Source: Desmodus rotundus
Taxonomy: Eukaryota; Chordata; Mammalia; Chiroptera; Phyllostomidae
Length of the DNA stretch: 64,000 nt
Assembly: GCF_022682495.2 (NCBI RefSeq)
Contig: NC_071390.1
Span: 100,076,294-100,140,293 of the forward strand
Direction: 5' to 3'
Shown here: positions 46,481 through 59,244 of the stretch, piece after piece
How the letters are laid out: each line of letters starts with the position of its first letter
Position numbering within the stretch: the first letter of the stretch is position 1
Notes under the pieces: model-generated
Seen by the model: the letters and a program-made list of their open reading frames with translations, nothing else
What the model was told of the DNA's origin: nothing
Databases searched by the model: none
Translations under genes and position numbers: made by a program

Positions 46481-47519
46481 TTTGTATATATTTAACTTTT
46501 AGGTATTCTTTCAAATTTTAAACATTAAAAATATAAATGTGAAAATGAGAAATGAACAATCAATATTGACAGTAATTCTGCAGTACAGTGGTTTACCTAG
46601 CGAAAGCCAGACGAATTAATATTTGTCAAGATCCATTTTCCCTTAAATAAACACTAAAGAAAAAATGCCCAACTTACTTTTCAATGAAAAATACTTTGCG
46701 ATTAATAAACTAACAATACAGTAATAATAGTTTAATGAAAGATACACAAATGTGAGAGCAGATTCTTTGCACATCAATGAGTTAAACTTCTTTTAGCAAA
46801 AGGGCAGGCACAGTTTATGGGCAGCCTCTCATTGAGTCGCCCTTTGGAACTTGGAATCTTTCACGGTGTCACTGTGATGATTTAAAATGACACAGAATAT
46901 ACCAATTCTCATACTTGTTTCTGGAAAATAACATGTTTTTACATTGTTCTTTATCTGATTTCCATATAAAGTAGGTTTTCCTAATATAAAAGTATTAGGA
47001 GAGTCCCAGGAAAATTCTGATCAGAAGACTAAAGGCATTTTTTTCACTCTATTTTTATTGTTGACACTCTTGCAGATGTCCCCATTTAAGACTTAAAGGC
47101 TTTTAGAGCCTAAGCAAAAATCATGTTGTTTTATGATCTCAAACCCAAATGAAATAATTTAAGTCATTAGATGGGGAAAAAGTCCAAGAATTTTAACATT
47201 TCTAGTTTCTTGGGAATTGTAATTCTGGTCACTAAAGTACTATAATTTTTTAAAAGGGTATTTATTGAAAAGACTAAGCATGAAATATCTGTGTGCTCTG
47301 GGCCACTGTAACCAACTTTGTCTTCCTTTTTTATCTTATAAAAATTTAAACACAATTACACTCTTTCCCAAAGGCAAATGTTTTTAGTCAATCTTGTAAA
47401 TAGTCTTACTAATTTTGACTATTTCTAGAATTAAGTTTAACAAAAGAAGGATGTAAGTGGAGATCTAGAAAAGAAGTAATTGATGAGGTGGAGCAGAAAA
47501 AATATAATCAATTACTCTT
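46481..47519. other. unclassified AT-rich sequence
   Basis: Nothing recognised. Confidence 0.4.
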
Positions 47520-47600
47520 CTTTAAACCATTATTTATTGAGTGTGGTCCCTTTGCCCAGAACTGTGATAGATAAACTATGTGAGGTTCAGTCTTTTTTCT
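47520..47600 (-). repeat. L2 LINE tail fragment
   Basis: 'accattatttattgagtgtgg' and 'cagaactgtgatagat' resemble the L2 tail read backwards. Confidence 0.4.
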
Positions 47601-47664
47601 TTTTATTTTTTCACAGACCTGGCAATCTCAGTAATAAATCAATCACACCACTTGTATTAAAATG

Positions 47665-47850
47665 TTTTAAATTTTATTTTTATTGACTGATTTTAGAGAG
47701 ATAGGAGAGAGAGAGAGAGACATGAATTTGACAGTTCACCCATTCATGCATTCATTATTTCTTGGATGTGCCCTGACCAGGGATCGAACCCACATCCTTG
47801 GTGTATTGGAATGATGCTCTAACCAACTGAGCTACTCAGCCACGGATGAA
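47665..47850 (-). mobile_element. tRNA-derived SINE, VES-like
   Basis: Read on the minus strand: an A-box-like 'tggctgagtagctcagttgg', a B-box-like 'gggttcgatccctggtcagg' and 'gcacatcc'. The 3' part has GA-rich '(gagaga)n' complement and A-rich sequence at the left edge. More diverged than the SINE at 50.1 kb. It appears inserted in L2 sequence, which resumes on its right. Confidence 0.75.
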
Positions 47851-47965
47851 TTATTCAATAAATATTTACTGAAACTTACTATGCCTCTGGCAGGAGATAT
47901 AATGGCAATAACATTACAAAGTCCCTGTTAATATAAAACTTAAATTGTATAAGGGAGCCAGACCT
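47851..47965 (-). repeat. L2 LINE 3' end fragment
   Basis: 'ttcaataaatatttactgaaa', 'ctatgcctctggcaggagat' and 'acaaagtccctgttaat' follow the L2 tail backwards. Confidence 0.5.
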
Positions 47966-49129
47966 AGCGGAGATCCTGGAAGATGATAAGCACTAGAAGA
48001 ACATTAGCTTCTTTTTTCTTTTTAAATTTTTCTTCTTAATAGTATGCAGTGTGCAAAACCATCTGAGACATATTAAAATAAAATGGGCTTATTGGAAGGT
48101 CCACAGAACTTCCTGCAGCAAGTGCGCATTCGCGCTTGCAATCCAAGCTCTCCTGAGTGTGTCCTCGGCTCGGTTCTAGCGTCCTCAGACAGCCCCACAC
48201 CCACCACACTGTGCCCTACAACCAGCAGACATGTAATAAATACCTGTTGAACTGAATCAACAACAGTTGCATGAAGATAGGTCCAAGTATGAGTTAGTTG
48301 CAGTGGCATGAAAAGGGCTACAAGACTAGCTGGTTAAAGAGAATAGAAGGGATTGGAGCAGGCTGCTTTACCGATGGAAAGAATCCAGCAGACAGAGAAC
48401 AATGGATGATGTGGGCGAAATGGAAGATAACCAAAGGAATAAGTAAACAATGCCAGGAAATGCATAATTGTCCAATATTTCAATTTACTAACTTCACCCA
48501 ACTCCTTCTAATTTAACCTTACCCACGGTCCCAGAATGCAATATTCCTATGCAAGTGACCATGTCTCCCAAGAGTCACAGAAGAATCTGAACGAAACTAG
48601 GTCAGTTCAATTCCCCTGGAATTTTTGAATTGAGATGCTGATGAGACAGCTGTGGGAAGCTGAGCTCAAAGGTCACGGAGAATCAGAGCCAAAGTTTGCA
48701 CCATCCCTGGCAAAAGCCCCATGCAAACTGGAATAACGGAGAAAGAATCAATGGACAAGCTTGTGCATACAGCAGAAGATAGAACAGACAGATATGCAGA
48801 GAGAAGCAGAGATGGAAAGCCAGAGAGAGGGGGAGAGGAGAGGGAGAGAACACAGGGAGAGGGAAGAAGGGAGAGAGAGAGAATGCAGCCCTGGTGTTTT
48901 CCCATTTTGCTTCTGTTCTCATAAGCTGACTTTGATTAATTCTTCTATCTCCATGTTTTCACAACAGTCGCTTATTTTGGCATGATAAAATGTGAGTGGG
49001 TTCTCCTCCTTACAATGCAAGAATCCTGACTCCTGACCAAAAAAATAACTTACTGGTAAGTTATCCCTGACTCCAAGTACTCTCGCACAGTACGCACCAA
49101 TAGAACTATAATGTAAGCCACGTAGGTAA
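47966..49129. other. unclassified, with a purine-rich tract
   Basis: No exon recognised. About 48805-48890 is a GA-rich polypurine tract; the overlapping open frames there on both strands reflect that composition. Confidence 0.45.
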
Positions 49130-49405
49130 TTTTCATATTTTTAGCAGTAACATTTTAAAAACTAAGAAGAAACAGGTGAAATTAATTTAAGGATATAATT
49201 TAAGCCAATAGATTCAAAATATCTGAACATGCAATCAATTTCTTAAAATTAGACATTTTATATTTTTGTACTAATTCTTTAAAATCCAGTGTGTATTTAC
49301 ACTTAGACCATATCTCAACGTAGATGTAGATGTGCCATACTTTAAATACTCAAGAACCACATGTGGCCAGTTGCGGCCAGACTGGGCAGCACAGTTCCAG
49401 AAGCG
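49130..49405. mobile_element. hAT-Charlie-type DNA transposon remnant
   Basis: 'agaagaaacaggtgaaatta', 'tttaaaatccagtgtgtattt', 'acacttagaccatatctcaa', 'agaaccacatgtggccagtt' and 'gactgggcagcacagttcc' match in order a widespread mammalian hAT element that I cannot name with certainty. Only one end is present. Confidence 0.55.
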
Positions 49406-50068
49406 CAGGGAGGAGAGAGACCACTGTGCATACAATGAAAGGGCCTTGGGGAACTGTCCTGCGGGAGCAGTGCAGGGAGAAGCAGCAAGAGAAGGCGTAG
49501 GGCCTCCCAAGTGACAAGGGCTTGCAAAGCAAAGAGACGGAGCCTACACATAGGATAAACTAATGCGAACAGTGAGGTACGGCACCAACATTGTGCCAAC
49601 CTTTAGCCGTATGGCAGACAACGTTGCTAGGTATCTCCTGTGTGGGTATGCATCTTTGCTGAAGCATATTTCAGTTGGAAAGGCGGAGTGAACATTCTCT
49701 TTATCACCATCGGTGAATTTGGAGCCCCTCAGAATTTGTCCTTTTGCTATCTGGGGGAGGACTTTTATGACATTTCTAATTCAGAAGCCAGGGATCTCTC
49801 TTTCATGGACTTAAGAACCCCCAGGAAAAGGGAACAGATTTGTTCCCAAAGTAACCACCCTTTTGGGGGAAAAAAAAAATAGTAGTTACTTCTAGGTCTC
49901 AGATTCACAGGTCTTTCTAAGAAATGTCCTTCCCCTCACCTGACTGCTTCACTTGAATTCTCAAAGAGTTTCTGGGAATCTAAATTTGTTTTTTGGAAAC
50001 TGACAGTATGACTGAATTAGCACCTATAAGGCCTTATCTTCTCTATTTTTTAGGAAGTTAAGGACCTA
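49406..50068. other. unclassified non-coding sequence
   Basis: No exon recognised. 49410-49620 is GC-richer and carries overlapping open frames on both strands without known motifs. Confidence 0.4.
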
Positions 50069-50295
50069 GCCCTGGCTCGTGTGGCTCAGTTGGTTGGGTG
50101 TCATCCTGCAAAAAGAAAGGTTGTGGGTTCAATTCCCAGTCAGGACACATGCCTGGGTTGCAGGTCGGTCCCCAGTTGGGGGTGTGCAAGAGGCAACCGA
50201 TCCATATTTCTCTCTCACATTGATATTTCTCTCCCTCTCTCCTTCCCTTCCCTCTTTCTGGAATCGAAAAAAGAACAAATAATAATTTTTTTTAA
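50069..50295 (+). mobile_element. VES-type tRNA-derived SINE
   Basis: A well-preserved bat SINE. Head 'gccctggctcgtgtggctca', A box 'tggctcagttggttggg', B box 'ggttcaattcc', 'aggacacatgcctgggttgc', 'gtccccagttgggggtgtgc', CT-rich 'tctctccctctctcc', A-rich tail. Non-coding; the 67- and 75-codon frames across it are spurious. Confidence 0.9.
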
Positions 50296-52457
50296 AGAGT
50301 CTCCGTGATGGAGCGGTTGTGCACAGAAAGACTGCAGCGCTGCCAGCCCTACTTAGAAAGAACTGTGACTGTATCTCACCTTCCAGGGACCAGGGGGCCT
50401 CAGGCCGACACCATCCACAGGAGCAGGGACACTGCCTATTAGGCCGGGACAGGAACGTGTCTTAGCTGTCTTTTGTCCTGTCAGGGTCTGCAGTTATTAA
50501 GTGATGAGTGAAAGTAGAAGGAATTAATAAATGAATGACTGGATGCAGCCCTGCCCCTAAAAAAATACAAGCTGCAGCTTGGTCTGATACTGCTGTGGTC
50601 CTCGCCACTGTGATGCTAAGTGCTTATGGACGTCTGTGGGATGGAAGTACACATCCGCAACAAGGCCCTGCTCCCAACCGAACTGTTCTCTCCAAGGGCA
50701 CTCAAGAAATTTCACAAAGCCATAAAGCTCCCTGACTTCCTTCCCCGATCAAGGTGGGTGGGCAGAGAACCCTGGAGTTCACCACCTCTTCTGCCCCCTG
50801 ACTGGCTCAAGTATCCACGTATACATTTAAATCTGGGCACACTATTGCCCTGTCTCCTTTTCTCCAGTGTCTCCCAAATCACACTTTTGGCTGTTAGTTT
50901 TTCACATTCATCCTCCCAGATTGGGCAACTGGGGGAATCTTTGAATGAGAGTAATTTAATGCAGCTTTGCATTCTGCCCAAATCATACTCTGTTCTAGTT
51001 AACCTTTCCACTAATTTTCAGTTCTTTGCCACATCTGTTATTACGTTGTTGTGGTGCTCTTTTGTAATCATTCACTCCCAGTTGTACTCAAAAAATGCAA
51101 CAAGGGAGACCAAGAAAATCATGGATTTGGAGACTCTATTCTTTGGCATCAGTCATCTCTCCCTAGAATCCAGCTTACGAGGGAAGACGGAGCTTCACAG
51201 AGAAGTTATGCTCCTCTTTGTAGGTGGCAGACTTCAGGCAGATGTTAAGAGAGTGGCACCCAGAAAGTAAAATATTGGGTTTAATTGTCAACACAGTTCT
51301 TGTTCCTATGAAACAAGTCTTGTGACTCTCTCTGTCTGAAAGTTTCAGTGACCTGCCCCATTTACTTAAGTACAAAAGAAACAAGCTGTGAAAGTTCTTT
51401 AGGCTTTAGTACAAAAAGTGCAAAATAAGATGTTGCTATCTGATATGCCTGAGAACACCAATTTTATTTAGGGTGGGTTATTTGTTTGTTCTGGAGTTGC
51501 TTGTTTTGGGGGGGTTTGTTTGGGGTTGGTTGGTTTTTTGTGTGTTTTGTTTTGTTTTGTTTTTTGCTTTGTATGTTCTGAAACAGAACATTTCATGTTT
51601 TATGAGCTCAGTTTCCAGTTACTGGTGTGGTAGTGATTTGGGGCTTTTCTAGCACGGTGGCTGAAATGAAAGCTGCGGCCCTGTTTCGTTTCTTCTTTTG
51701 TATTGACTACAGGCATGTTGACCACTACTTATTAGCTCTTTGATCTTTTTTATTTCTGAACATATGGTCAGGATCTCGCCAGTGCCCAGGCTGGTAGGCT
51801 GAAATTGTAGGAGAGGCAGGCCCATGTGACACAGTGCTTTGCGCTGGGGAATAGTGAGTGCTGTGCAGAACAAAGACCGATGCATACAAAACACCCTCAT
51901 CAGCTCAAGAGAGCACGCTTTCCTGAGTGTCCGCCAACATAGGGCTGCTGCCTCTCCATCCAGTTAAAGGACCATTTATTTAGAGTCATTTTCTAAAAGA
52001 GACTTGGAAGTTCCAAATGTTGCCGAATAGAGCAGAAGTTAAATGCTGTAGTGATTTAAGGGAATCTATTTCACAAGTAAAAATGTGAATAATTGAACCT
52101 GTTTAATTGGGGTTTTTTTCCATTTTACTCGCCTCTTGCTTTTTCTAAAACAATCTCCATGTGAAGCTTTATTTCAGAAGAAATTAAAACCACCACACAC
52201 CCCCCTTACATTTCAACAAGCCCAGCTTCTTTTAACTGCATTTAAAGATGTAGCATGTACTTCTGAAAACAACTTCATCAAGCACTTTTGTTGAGCGAGA
52301 ATATTGTTTGTTGGGTGTTCAGTATGACTTCATTCAAAACTCTGCAGCGCTAATTTAACAAATCTCAGTCCTTCAGTTATCTAAGCTTAGAAAAATGCTC
52401 GTGGCACCAATGTCCGAAGCAGCTCAGGGCTAATCTTGGGACAACAAATAGAGGATA
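50296..52457. other. unclassified; holds the longest open frame of the window
   Basis: A 216-codon open frame runs from 50620 to 51270 (+). It has no recognisable domain, signal peptide or splice context, and competing frames occur on both strands, so I do not call it a gene. About 50440-50535 may be an L2 tail. 51480-51570 is GT-rich simple sequence. Confidence 0.4.
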
Positions 52458-52463
52458 CTGGGG
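52458..52463. repeat. 6-bp target-site duplication, left
   Basis: 'ctgggg', repeated exactly at 53280-53285 around the LTR. Confidence 0.75.
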
Positions 52464-53279
52464 TGTTGGGAACCACCCTGCCTGGTTTCAGAGGCTGTAA
52501 CCCCCCCCATGGTTAAGGCTGAGTCAGAGTTGGGACCATAAGCCACTAAGGAGACAAAGCTTGTCTCCCTGGCAGAAGTGCCACCTCTGCCCACTTCACC
52601 CTGCTTGGCCCTGAGCTTGGCCAGTTAGCCAATGATGGGTAAGAATCCTCAAGGGAGGATCAACCTAAGACAGGTTCTGGTCACCAGGAATAAACTCGCA
52701 GGGAAGGACTCGGGGGGGCTGTGGAAAAAGGAGGTGATGGACCCTCGCCCCTCGGCTTTGAAATAGCCTGAGTCCTCATTCTGTCTGCAAGAAATCTCCT
52801 AATCTCTTGGCTGCCTTACTTCCTTTGCCTGACTTAAGCCTGAAGCAATAACAGAGGGCAGTGCAGTCCTGTGCTGGGAGGGGCGGATTCCCTGGGGAAT
52901 CAGGCCTAACAAAAATACATACATTCCTGTGAAACCTACTTAATTTGTACCCTCAGTTTAAAAGATAAGGGTCCAGACCTGAGATGAGTCTGGCGCCTAA
53001 AGTTTTATGGCCCTCTAACTAATTGGCTGTAACTCAGAATAAGCCCTCAAAGTTCTCTGTAAATCTTGTATTGTTTAACCCTTACTGGCTGACAATGATT
53101 GATGAGCTTTATCCGTACTCCTATGCGAATGAATCTAAAAAAAGCCCCTGGAGAGAGAGGCTCTGGGCCCTTCTCCCCTTGAGAGAAACGGCCACCTTTC
53201 CTCCCCAAGCAGATCATGTCTTGGTAGTCTTATTCTTCATCCATGGCAGACCTGGGGGCTGCGTTAAAGCCCCCTGACA
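52464..53279 (+). mobile_element. solo LTR of a class II (betaretrovirus-like) ERV
   Basis: An 816-bp unit starting 'tgttgggaaccaccctgcc' and ending '...cccctgaca', thus TG...CA as in retroviral LTRs. It is flanked by an identical 6-bp duplication. Six-base duplications and a 'tgttggga' start are usual for class II/betaretrovirus-like elements such as IAP. No gag, pol or env lies beside it, so it is a solo LTR left by recombination between two LTRs. The right end (53140-53279) looks like R/U5. The orientation is inferred from that. The 84-codon frame at 53023-53277 is inside the LTR and is not a gene. Confidence 0.75.
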
Positions 53280-53285
53280 CTGGGG
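53280..53285. repeat. 6-bp target-site duplication, right
   Basis: Partner of 52458-52463, identical. Confidence 0.75.
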
Positions 53286-53329
53286 CAGTTCACAAAAGAT
53301 TACAGGACGGTCCCCAGGACTGTGATACA

Positions 53330-53490
53330 CAGCAGGGTGTCCAGAGGGACTGAATCTTAGTCTATTTCTGCTACCTGCTGACCGTAAGTAACTCACTTCC
53401 ACTTTCTGAACCTCATTTTCTCGTCTGTGAAATAGGAATAATGGTAAAACTACATCACAGGATTTTTAATGAGAATCAAATGAGAATATG
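53330..53490 (+). repeat. MIR SINE
   Basis: Forward MIR order: 'gctgaccgtaagtaactcac', 'ttctgaacctcattttctcg', 'tctgtgaaataggaataatgg', 'gagaatcaaatgagaatatg'. Confidence 0.75.
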
Positions 53491-54730
53491 TGAGAAGGAA
53501 TAGTTAATTTTGTAATCAAATTTAAATAACACATTGAATCAAATAGAAAAAAACAAGAAGGGCTGTTCTGCAGATTCCTTACTTGGTTCTGAGTACTCTT
53601 TATCAATTACCCACCCCCCTTTGTCTTTACCAAGAGATTTTGGAGATTTTGAGATTTTGCTCAAAAGTTAGGAATATATTTTCTTCCATTTACAAGCGTG
53701 AAAGTAGAAAACTTTGACCCTGTAACTTGTTCATACGACATAAGCCTCGGTTGTGCTTGACTTGCCCTCGTGGTACAAACAACCTGGCGGGCTGTGTGTC
53801 CAGCACTGTGAAGGCAATTCACATGCATGCCCCACCTTCCTCCTTCATGCAACCATCATTGCTGCCACCAGCCAACACCTCTGTTGCCCCTAAAATTCTT
53901 CTTAGTCCAACATCTTTGCCACTCCACCATCCTGTAAGCACCCTCTCCCCGTGCCCTGCCTTCCATCTCCTCTTGTCTAGAAGCATCCTACAGAGTGGAA
54001 AAAAGAACCTTCTCCCCACCCTTCTTTCCTTTTCAGACTTTGTTCCCAGGCACCACTGTCCCGATCACTGCTCCCCAGCCCAGGTGTATTTGCATCTGCT
54101 CTGGGAACTTATGTTTGCATCTTCATGCTTCTCAAAGACTGAAGCATAGTCCAGTTCTCGTCCTGATCCTTTCTCCACCTCTGATAGAGATGTCTGTACT
54201 CAGAAGTCTGACCATCCCTTAAACAATATCTGAAGTTACAGTTGTGAGGGGATTGGTGGATAGAATTAAGGAGGTTTCAGTGGGGGAGCTACAATGGAGT
54301 TATGTGAAGATTTGAAAGAAGTCCTACTTTTAAAATTTTGCTCAGGGCCAAAGTTTCAAGCTTAAACATTTTTTGAAGTACCGTGCAGACACGTAAGCTC
54401 TGTATTTTGGCGACTACTCTGTGTATGAATGGAAAGTGATGATCCTGTTTATCTGTTTAAGGGTGGTATGAAGATGAGTGTGTTAGCATTTTTAGTGTAC
54501 ATTGGAATCTCCCATTTAAAGATGCAATTGCTTTACCAGCTTCTGCAAGTAGGCAAATCTTGACTAGATGGGCCCCTTGCTGCATTCTGCCCAATTCTCA
54601 GGTCTCTACTGAATGAACTTGAACATGCAAGGAAGATATTTTTACCCTGGTAGGTGAGATTCTATCTCAGCCCTATTAAAATCCCAATTTAGTCTCTAGA
54701 AAAGTCCTCTGAGTCTGGTTTCTTAGGAGA
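53491..54730. other. unclassified non-coding sequence
   Basis: No exon recognised. The 140-codon frame at 53727-54149 is in CT-rich DNA and has overlapping frames; it shows no domain. Confidence 0.4.
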
Positions 54731-55085
54731 ATATGAAGGAGGGTACCTAAGCAAAATAAGTCAGATGGAAGGAATCAGGAACCATATGATTTCACTCATA
54801 TGGGGGATATAAAACAGAAAGCACAAAATGAACAAATAAGAAAAACAAACAAAGACTCATAGACACAGACAACGGTGTGGTGGTTACCAGAGGGAAAGGA
54901 GGAATGGGGAGGAGGGGAGATGTGGGTAAAAGGGGTCAAATATGTGGTGACAGAAGGAGACTTGGGGTGGTGACCACACAGTAAAATACACAGATGATGT
55001 GTTATAGAACTGTGCACCTGAAACCTGTACCACCTTTAACAAATGTCACCCCAACAAATTTAATGAAAAGTTTTTTTTAAAAAGA
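54731..55085 (+). mobile_element. 5'-truncated, relatively young L1 3' end
   Basis: The last part of ORF2 and the 3' UTR: 'aaataagtcagatggaagg', 'accatatgatttcactcata', 'gacaacggtgtggtggttac', 'ctgtgcacctgaaacctgta', 'gtcaccccaacaaatttaat', then an A-rich end. Less decayed than the other L1 pieces here. No perfect target duplication was found. Confidence 0.8.
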
Positions 55086-57322
55086 AGAGGAGGTCGAATT
55101 TACCTGAAAGAGCTTAGAATGTTTGGAAAAGTACTCAAGGAGATTAATAACACAGCCTCTTCGGTTCACTAAACCATCTATGCATTGAGTTCCTGCATTT
55201 TATAGCTAGAACGAATTGCAGTTGGCTCTTTCTCCTGCCAGAGACAGCTTTCCATATGCCAAGCTCCCAGCAAGATTAAGTTCAGTCACCTCTACTTCTC
55301 ATTAAACAACTTTGAATGAAAAGAATAAAGAGAGGCAGACTAGGGACACCTTTCACCTTCCACAGAAAACCTGGGTGAGGTTCCCCCCTCCCCTCTGCCC
55401 CGTCTCTCCTGAGACTCGTGTAGCGTCAGTCTCTAGGACTGAACTACAGTCTCTCTCCTGGCTACGTGCGTGTTTCTGTTGTAGTAACACTGCACGGTGA
55501 GACAGCCATGAATGTCGGTTGCTAAGAGGATTTGAAAGGAAAAGATTTCCAAAGCAGATTTTAAGGACATTCTTGGCTTTTCAAATCACCATGATGGAAT
55601 ATCATATTTAGCAGACAGTGAGAATCTTTTCACTGGTCCTAACCTTTCACTGGCCTTCAGTTTTGTGGCTTCATTGTAGCAGCTTAATCTATATCCAGGG
55701 GTTCTCTTTCTTAGGGTAATTCGTCCAGGGAAGCACATCCAGTGTACTTATTTGAATATATTTATGTCGAGTACCTACTTTCCAAAAGAAAGTGAGGCTA
55801 TCAGCTCCAAAGGGAGTACCCTTGTTCATGTATGTCTTATTTGGGTGCTTCTCATCTCAAGCAGTTCTGAAGAAGATTCCAGGCTAAAGTATTGTTTCCC
55901 CAAGATGTATAAAGTGGTGACTTACAAGATAAAAATAACATTAGTTGGAATCACCAAAATGAGGCTGTTAGAAGAATTCCTAAAACAAGGTACATGTCTG
56001 TTTTATCTCTGTTGCTTTTGTTAGCAGCTTTGTATTTAAGTACTCAAGTCAGGACATTGATGGAAGAAAAACTTTGAAATGTCCTCACGAACCGCAGCAA
56101 GCTAATGCCTAAAAGAAAGATGGCATCACCTCCAGATTAGCACTTGTTAGTTTCCAAAGTGCTACTCTCAGCTTCCATTTGCAGTTTGACCTCCCAGGAA
56201 AGGAGGTCATCATGTGCAATACAAACAAAGTGGGCTCGTTCGCAGGCCTGGTCAACACCTGTGTCTCTGCTTTCATGCACTGTTTCAGATCTCCGACGTG
56301 AAGACAGGTCTGTGCAGTGTTTGAGATTGTCAAAGCAATTCCTTCATGGACTTCGGTCTCTTCTGAGTCTCAAGCAAATGTCCATTCTTGTTCACCTGGA
56401 AAAATCATGTGCTCTATGAAACTGGAAGCCAAAAAATATTTTATGCTTGCATGTTTGAGTTGATGGTGAATACTTTTTCAACCACAAATTCTTGTTAAGT
56501 ACTTTGATGTGATTCATAAATAAAAAATAATCTAAAAGCATAGGATTTTAAATCTCTACAATTGAATCACATATTTAAAGTCACTGTAAGTGGATCACAC
56601 GCCCACACACACACATCCCCATTTGCCTTTGGAGAAGAAGGTAATGATTACGGTTCTTTACTGTCTAGGTTTTTGATATGGTCTTCTCCAAGGTGAATGG
56701 TTGTGTGATCTCTCCCGCGTATGCTGTTAAATTCCCAAAGAAAGAAAAGAAATGAGCTTTGGAACTACTTTCTTATGTCTGGTTTTGTAGTTCCTGATCA
56801 CCTTGGAAAGCAGAAGCAGATGCAAGCCTGTGCCGGGAGGAGCCCCAATCACTGAGAAAATGCAGAGAGCTCAACCGTGGTCATGACCGTTCAGGAAGCA
56901 CGAAGTCACGAAGTTGAGACTGAGGTACGGGATTCCAGTTCTCAGTGGCCATGGGGCGGGCTCACCAAAGACTGCTTTGCTATGAGGGGACAGCTCCATG
57001 TTCGGGGCTGCCGCCTTCATGCTCCTCGTTGCCACTTTATTATCACTGCTCCTGCCTCACCACATTGCTACTGCACCTGGATACTCAATGACTTGATACT
57101 AGAGGTAAGTAGAATGTATTTCAAGGTCACACTATGAAGCCATTGTGGGGTTGTTGTTTTTTGAGGTTTCCCCTTTTTTTCTATTTCTTCCATATCCAAG
57201 GGCACCTTCCTTTGTCTACTTTTAGATTACCTTAGAAAATTCCTCATCTGACAATAATTGCAGCCAAAGAGTAACTATTCCCATTTTCTTAAAATGAAAA
57301 ATCTAGTGATTTTTCACCCTTA
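55086..57322. other. unclassified non-coding sequence
   Basis: No exon or repeat family recognised. A short CA-rich run lies at about 56598-56618. Confidence 0.4.
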
Positions 57323-57725
57323 AAGACTGTCATAGTCTGCTCAGACTGCCATAACACAATACCATGAACTCAGTGGCTTCAGCAACAGAAATTTATTTTC
57401 TCACAGTTCTGGAGGTGAAAAAGTCCAGAATGAAATTCTGACAGGGTTTAGTTTCTGGTGAGAACTCTCTTCCTGGCTGGTAGATGGTTGCCTTCTTGCT
57501 GCATCCCTCAAACGGCCTTTTTTCTGAGAACTGGCGGGAATGTGGGGGTAGTAGGGAGGAGCCCTTTGCTGTCTCTTCTCATAAGGACACTAACCTCATA
57601 GGATAAGGGCCCTACCATTATGACCCCATTCAACTTTATTCCTTACTCTGAATATAGCCACACTGGAGTTTAGGGCTTCAGGATATGAATTTGGGAGTGA
57701 CACATACACATTTACTCCATAACAA
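57323..57725 (-). mobile_element. MLT1-type MaLR LTR
   Basis: A clear MLT1 LTR read backwards: 'tagtctgctcagactgccat', 'aacagaaatttattttctcac', 'agttctggaggtgaaaaagtc', 'agggtttagtttctggtgag', 'tcttctcataaggacactaa', 'gatatgaatttgggagtgac', 'actccataac'. About 400 bp, near full length. Old retroviral LTR, non-coding. Confidence 0.85.
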
Positions 57726-59244
57726 AGACACTCAAAGAAAATTAGTCAGAAATTTCTTTTCTCAATCCACTGACTAGAATCTTCACTCATAGGTATGACA
57801 TCTCCCTACTCATATTACTCATATTCTGAAGCAGGTCTCAGGTGTACAAACTGTTATATCAAATGGGAAGTCACACAAAAGCCACCATTCTAGATAAATA
57901 TTTTCTAAACTATAATCCATAAATGTGAAGAGGGGTTCCTCAAAAGAATGGTTCTTGGATCAAATGAATTAGAAAAATGCAACATATTATTTTTGCCTGT
58001 TAGTTGATTACAGGGCTCATTTAAGCTGGAAAGAGTCCAAAAATCCTGCAGTAAAGAAATCTATTTCATTTCATATAATACATCATTCCCCAAGTTTTTT
58101 TGAACAAAGAACCTACAGCACATAGTTAGGAAAATGATATATTTAATCAGTCTAATTAACAGAGTTTGCAAGGTTGTCTCACTAGAAATTTCTTGAAGGA
58201 TTATTTCCCTAACATTTTGTAACCAAAATTCTATAGCATTGCACAAGCTTTTCTTTAAATTAAGCACAAACTAAAGAATATAAAGCTCAGAATTCTATTC
58301 CTGATTCTGCTACTACTTGTTCACTTTCTCTCTGTTTTTTCATCTTATAACCAGTAGAATGATTTTGTTCTATGGTTGTTAAATATATTGAAAATATGAG
58401 TGCCCCATATGAGAGATAAGTTACAACAGACAAGTTCACGATTAGGATCACCTAATTCATTCTCTCTCACTTGCAAAGACATCAAAAAAATAACTATTCT
58501 TAGTAAGATAATTTATGCATTCAGAAAGCAAGCATTTCTGATGTTTTTCCTGCATCTCAGATGTAATAGAACATAGTTCCAAGATTCTACATGGATACAT
58601 TTTGTTATACCAAGATGCCCATACATGCACATCCACATACATATGTGTGTATATATAAAATAAAATGAGTTAAAATGAAGAAATTCTCTTCAGGAGTTGT
58701 CAAATTATCCAAATGGATTAATAAGCTAATTGATCAGTACATACAGGAAGATCATTTTACATAGTAATATCTGCAAAATATTTCACATTAGATAGAATTG
58801 CAAACCTATAGTTCCAGAAACAAGCAAATATTAACTTTTTATTGGCTTGCTAAAAACTGAGATTATTTCTAAGACTTTCATATCCAAATCACCATCCAGT
58901 CATTGCTATATTTGGCCCATGGCAATGAATAAAGAGAGACTGGTTCAATTACACTTTTTAATCACAACTGTTACAAAAATGTAGCCAAAAGACTCCACAC
59001 TCCAAATGAAAACACCTACCTACACCCACAAAAATGCTTTAAAATAATCTAAAATTAATCTCACTTTTAATTTGGATATAAATCATTTAAAATAACCACA
59101 GGAAAATAAGAGGTGCTTTTGTAGCCTCTTTACCATGGTCTTGCCTGTATGAACTTTGAAAGCAGGAGCACGTGGGCTGACAGGGTGGGAGACACGGGCC
59201 AGAAAGCTTTTGGCTTCCTTCCATGGGAAACAGGATTACAAAAT
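57726..59244. other. unclassified AT-rich sequence
   Basis: Nothing recognised. Confidence 0.4.

Noticed and set aside
48800..48895. Arginine/glutamate-rich coding exon
   Set aside because: A polypurine simple-sequence tract gives open frames on both strands by composition.
53023..53277. 84-codon frame as a gene
   Set aside because: It lies entirely inside the solo LTR.
53727..54149. 140-codon frame as an exon
   Set aside because: CT-rich, serine/proline/leucine-rich translation typical of chance frames; no homologous domain seen.
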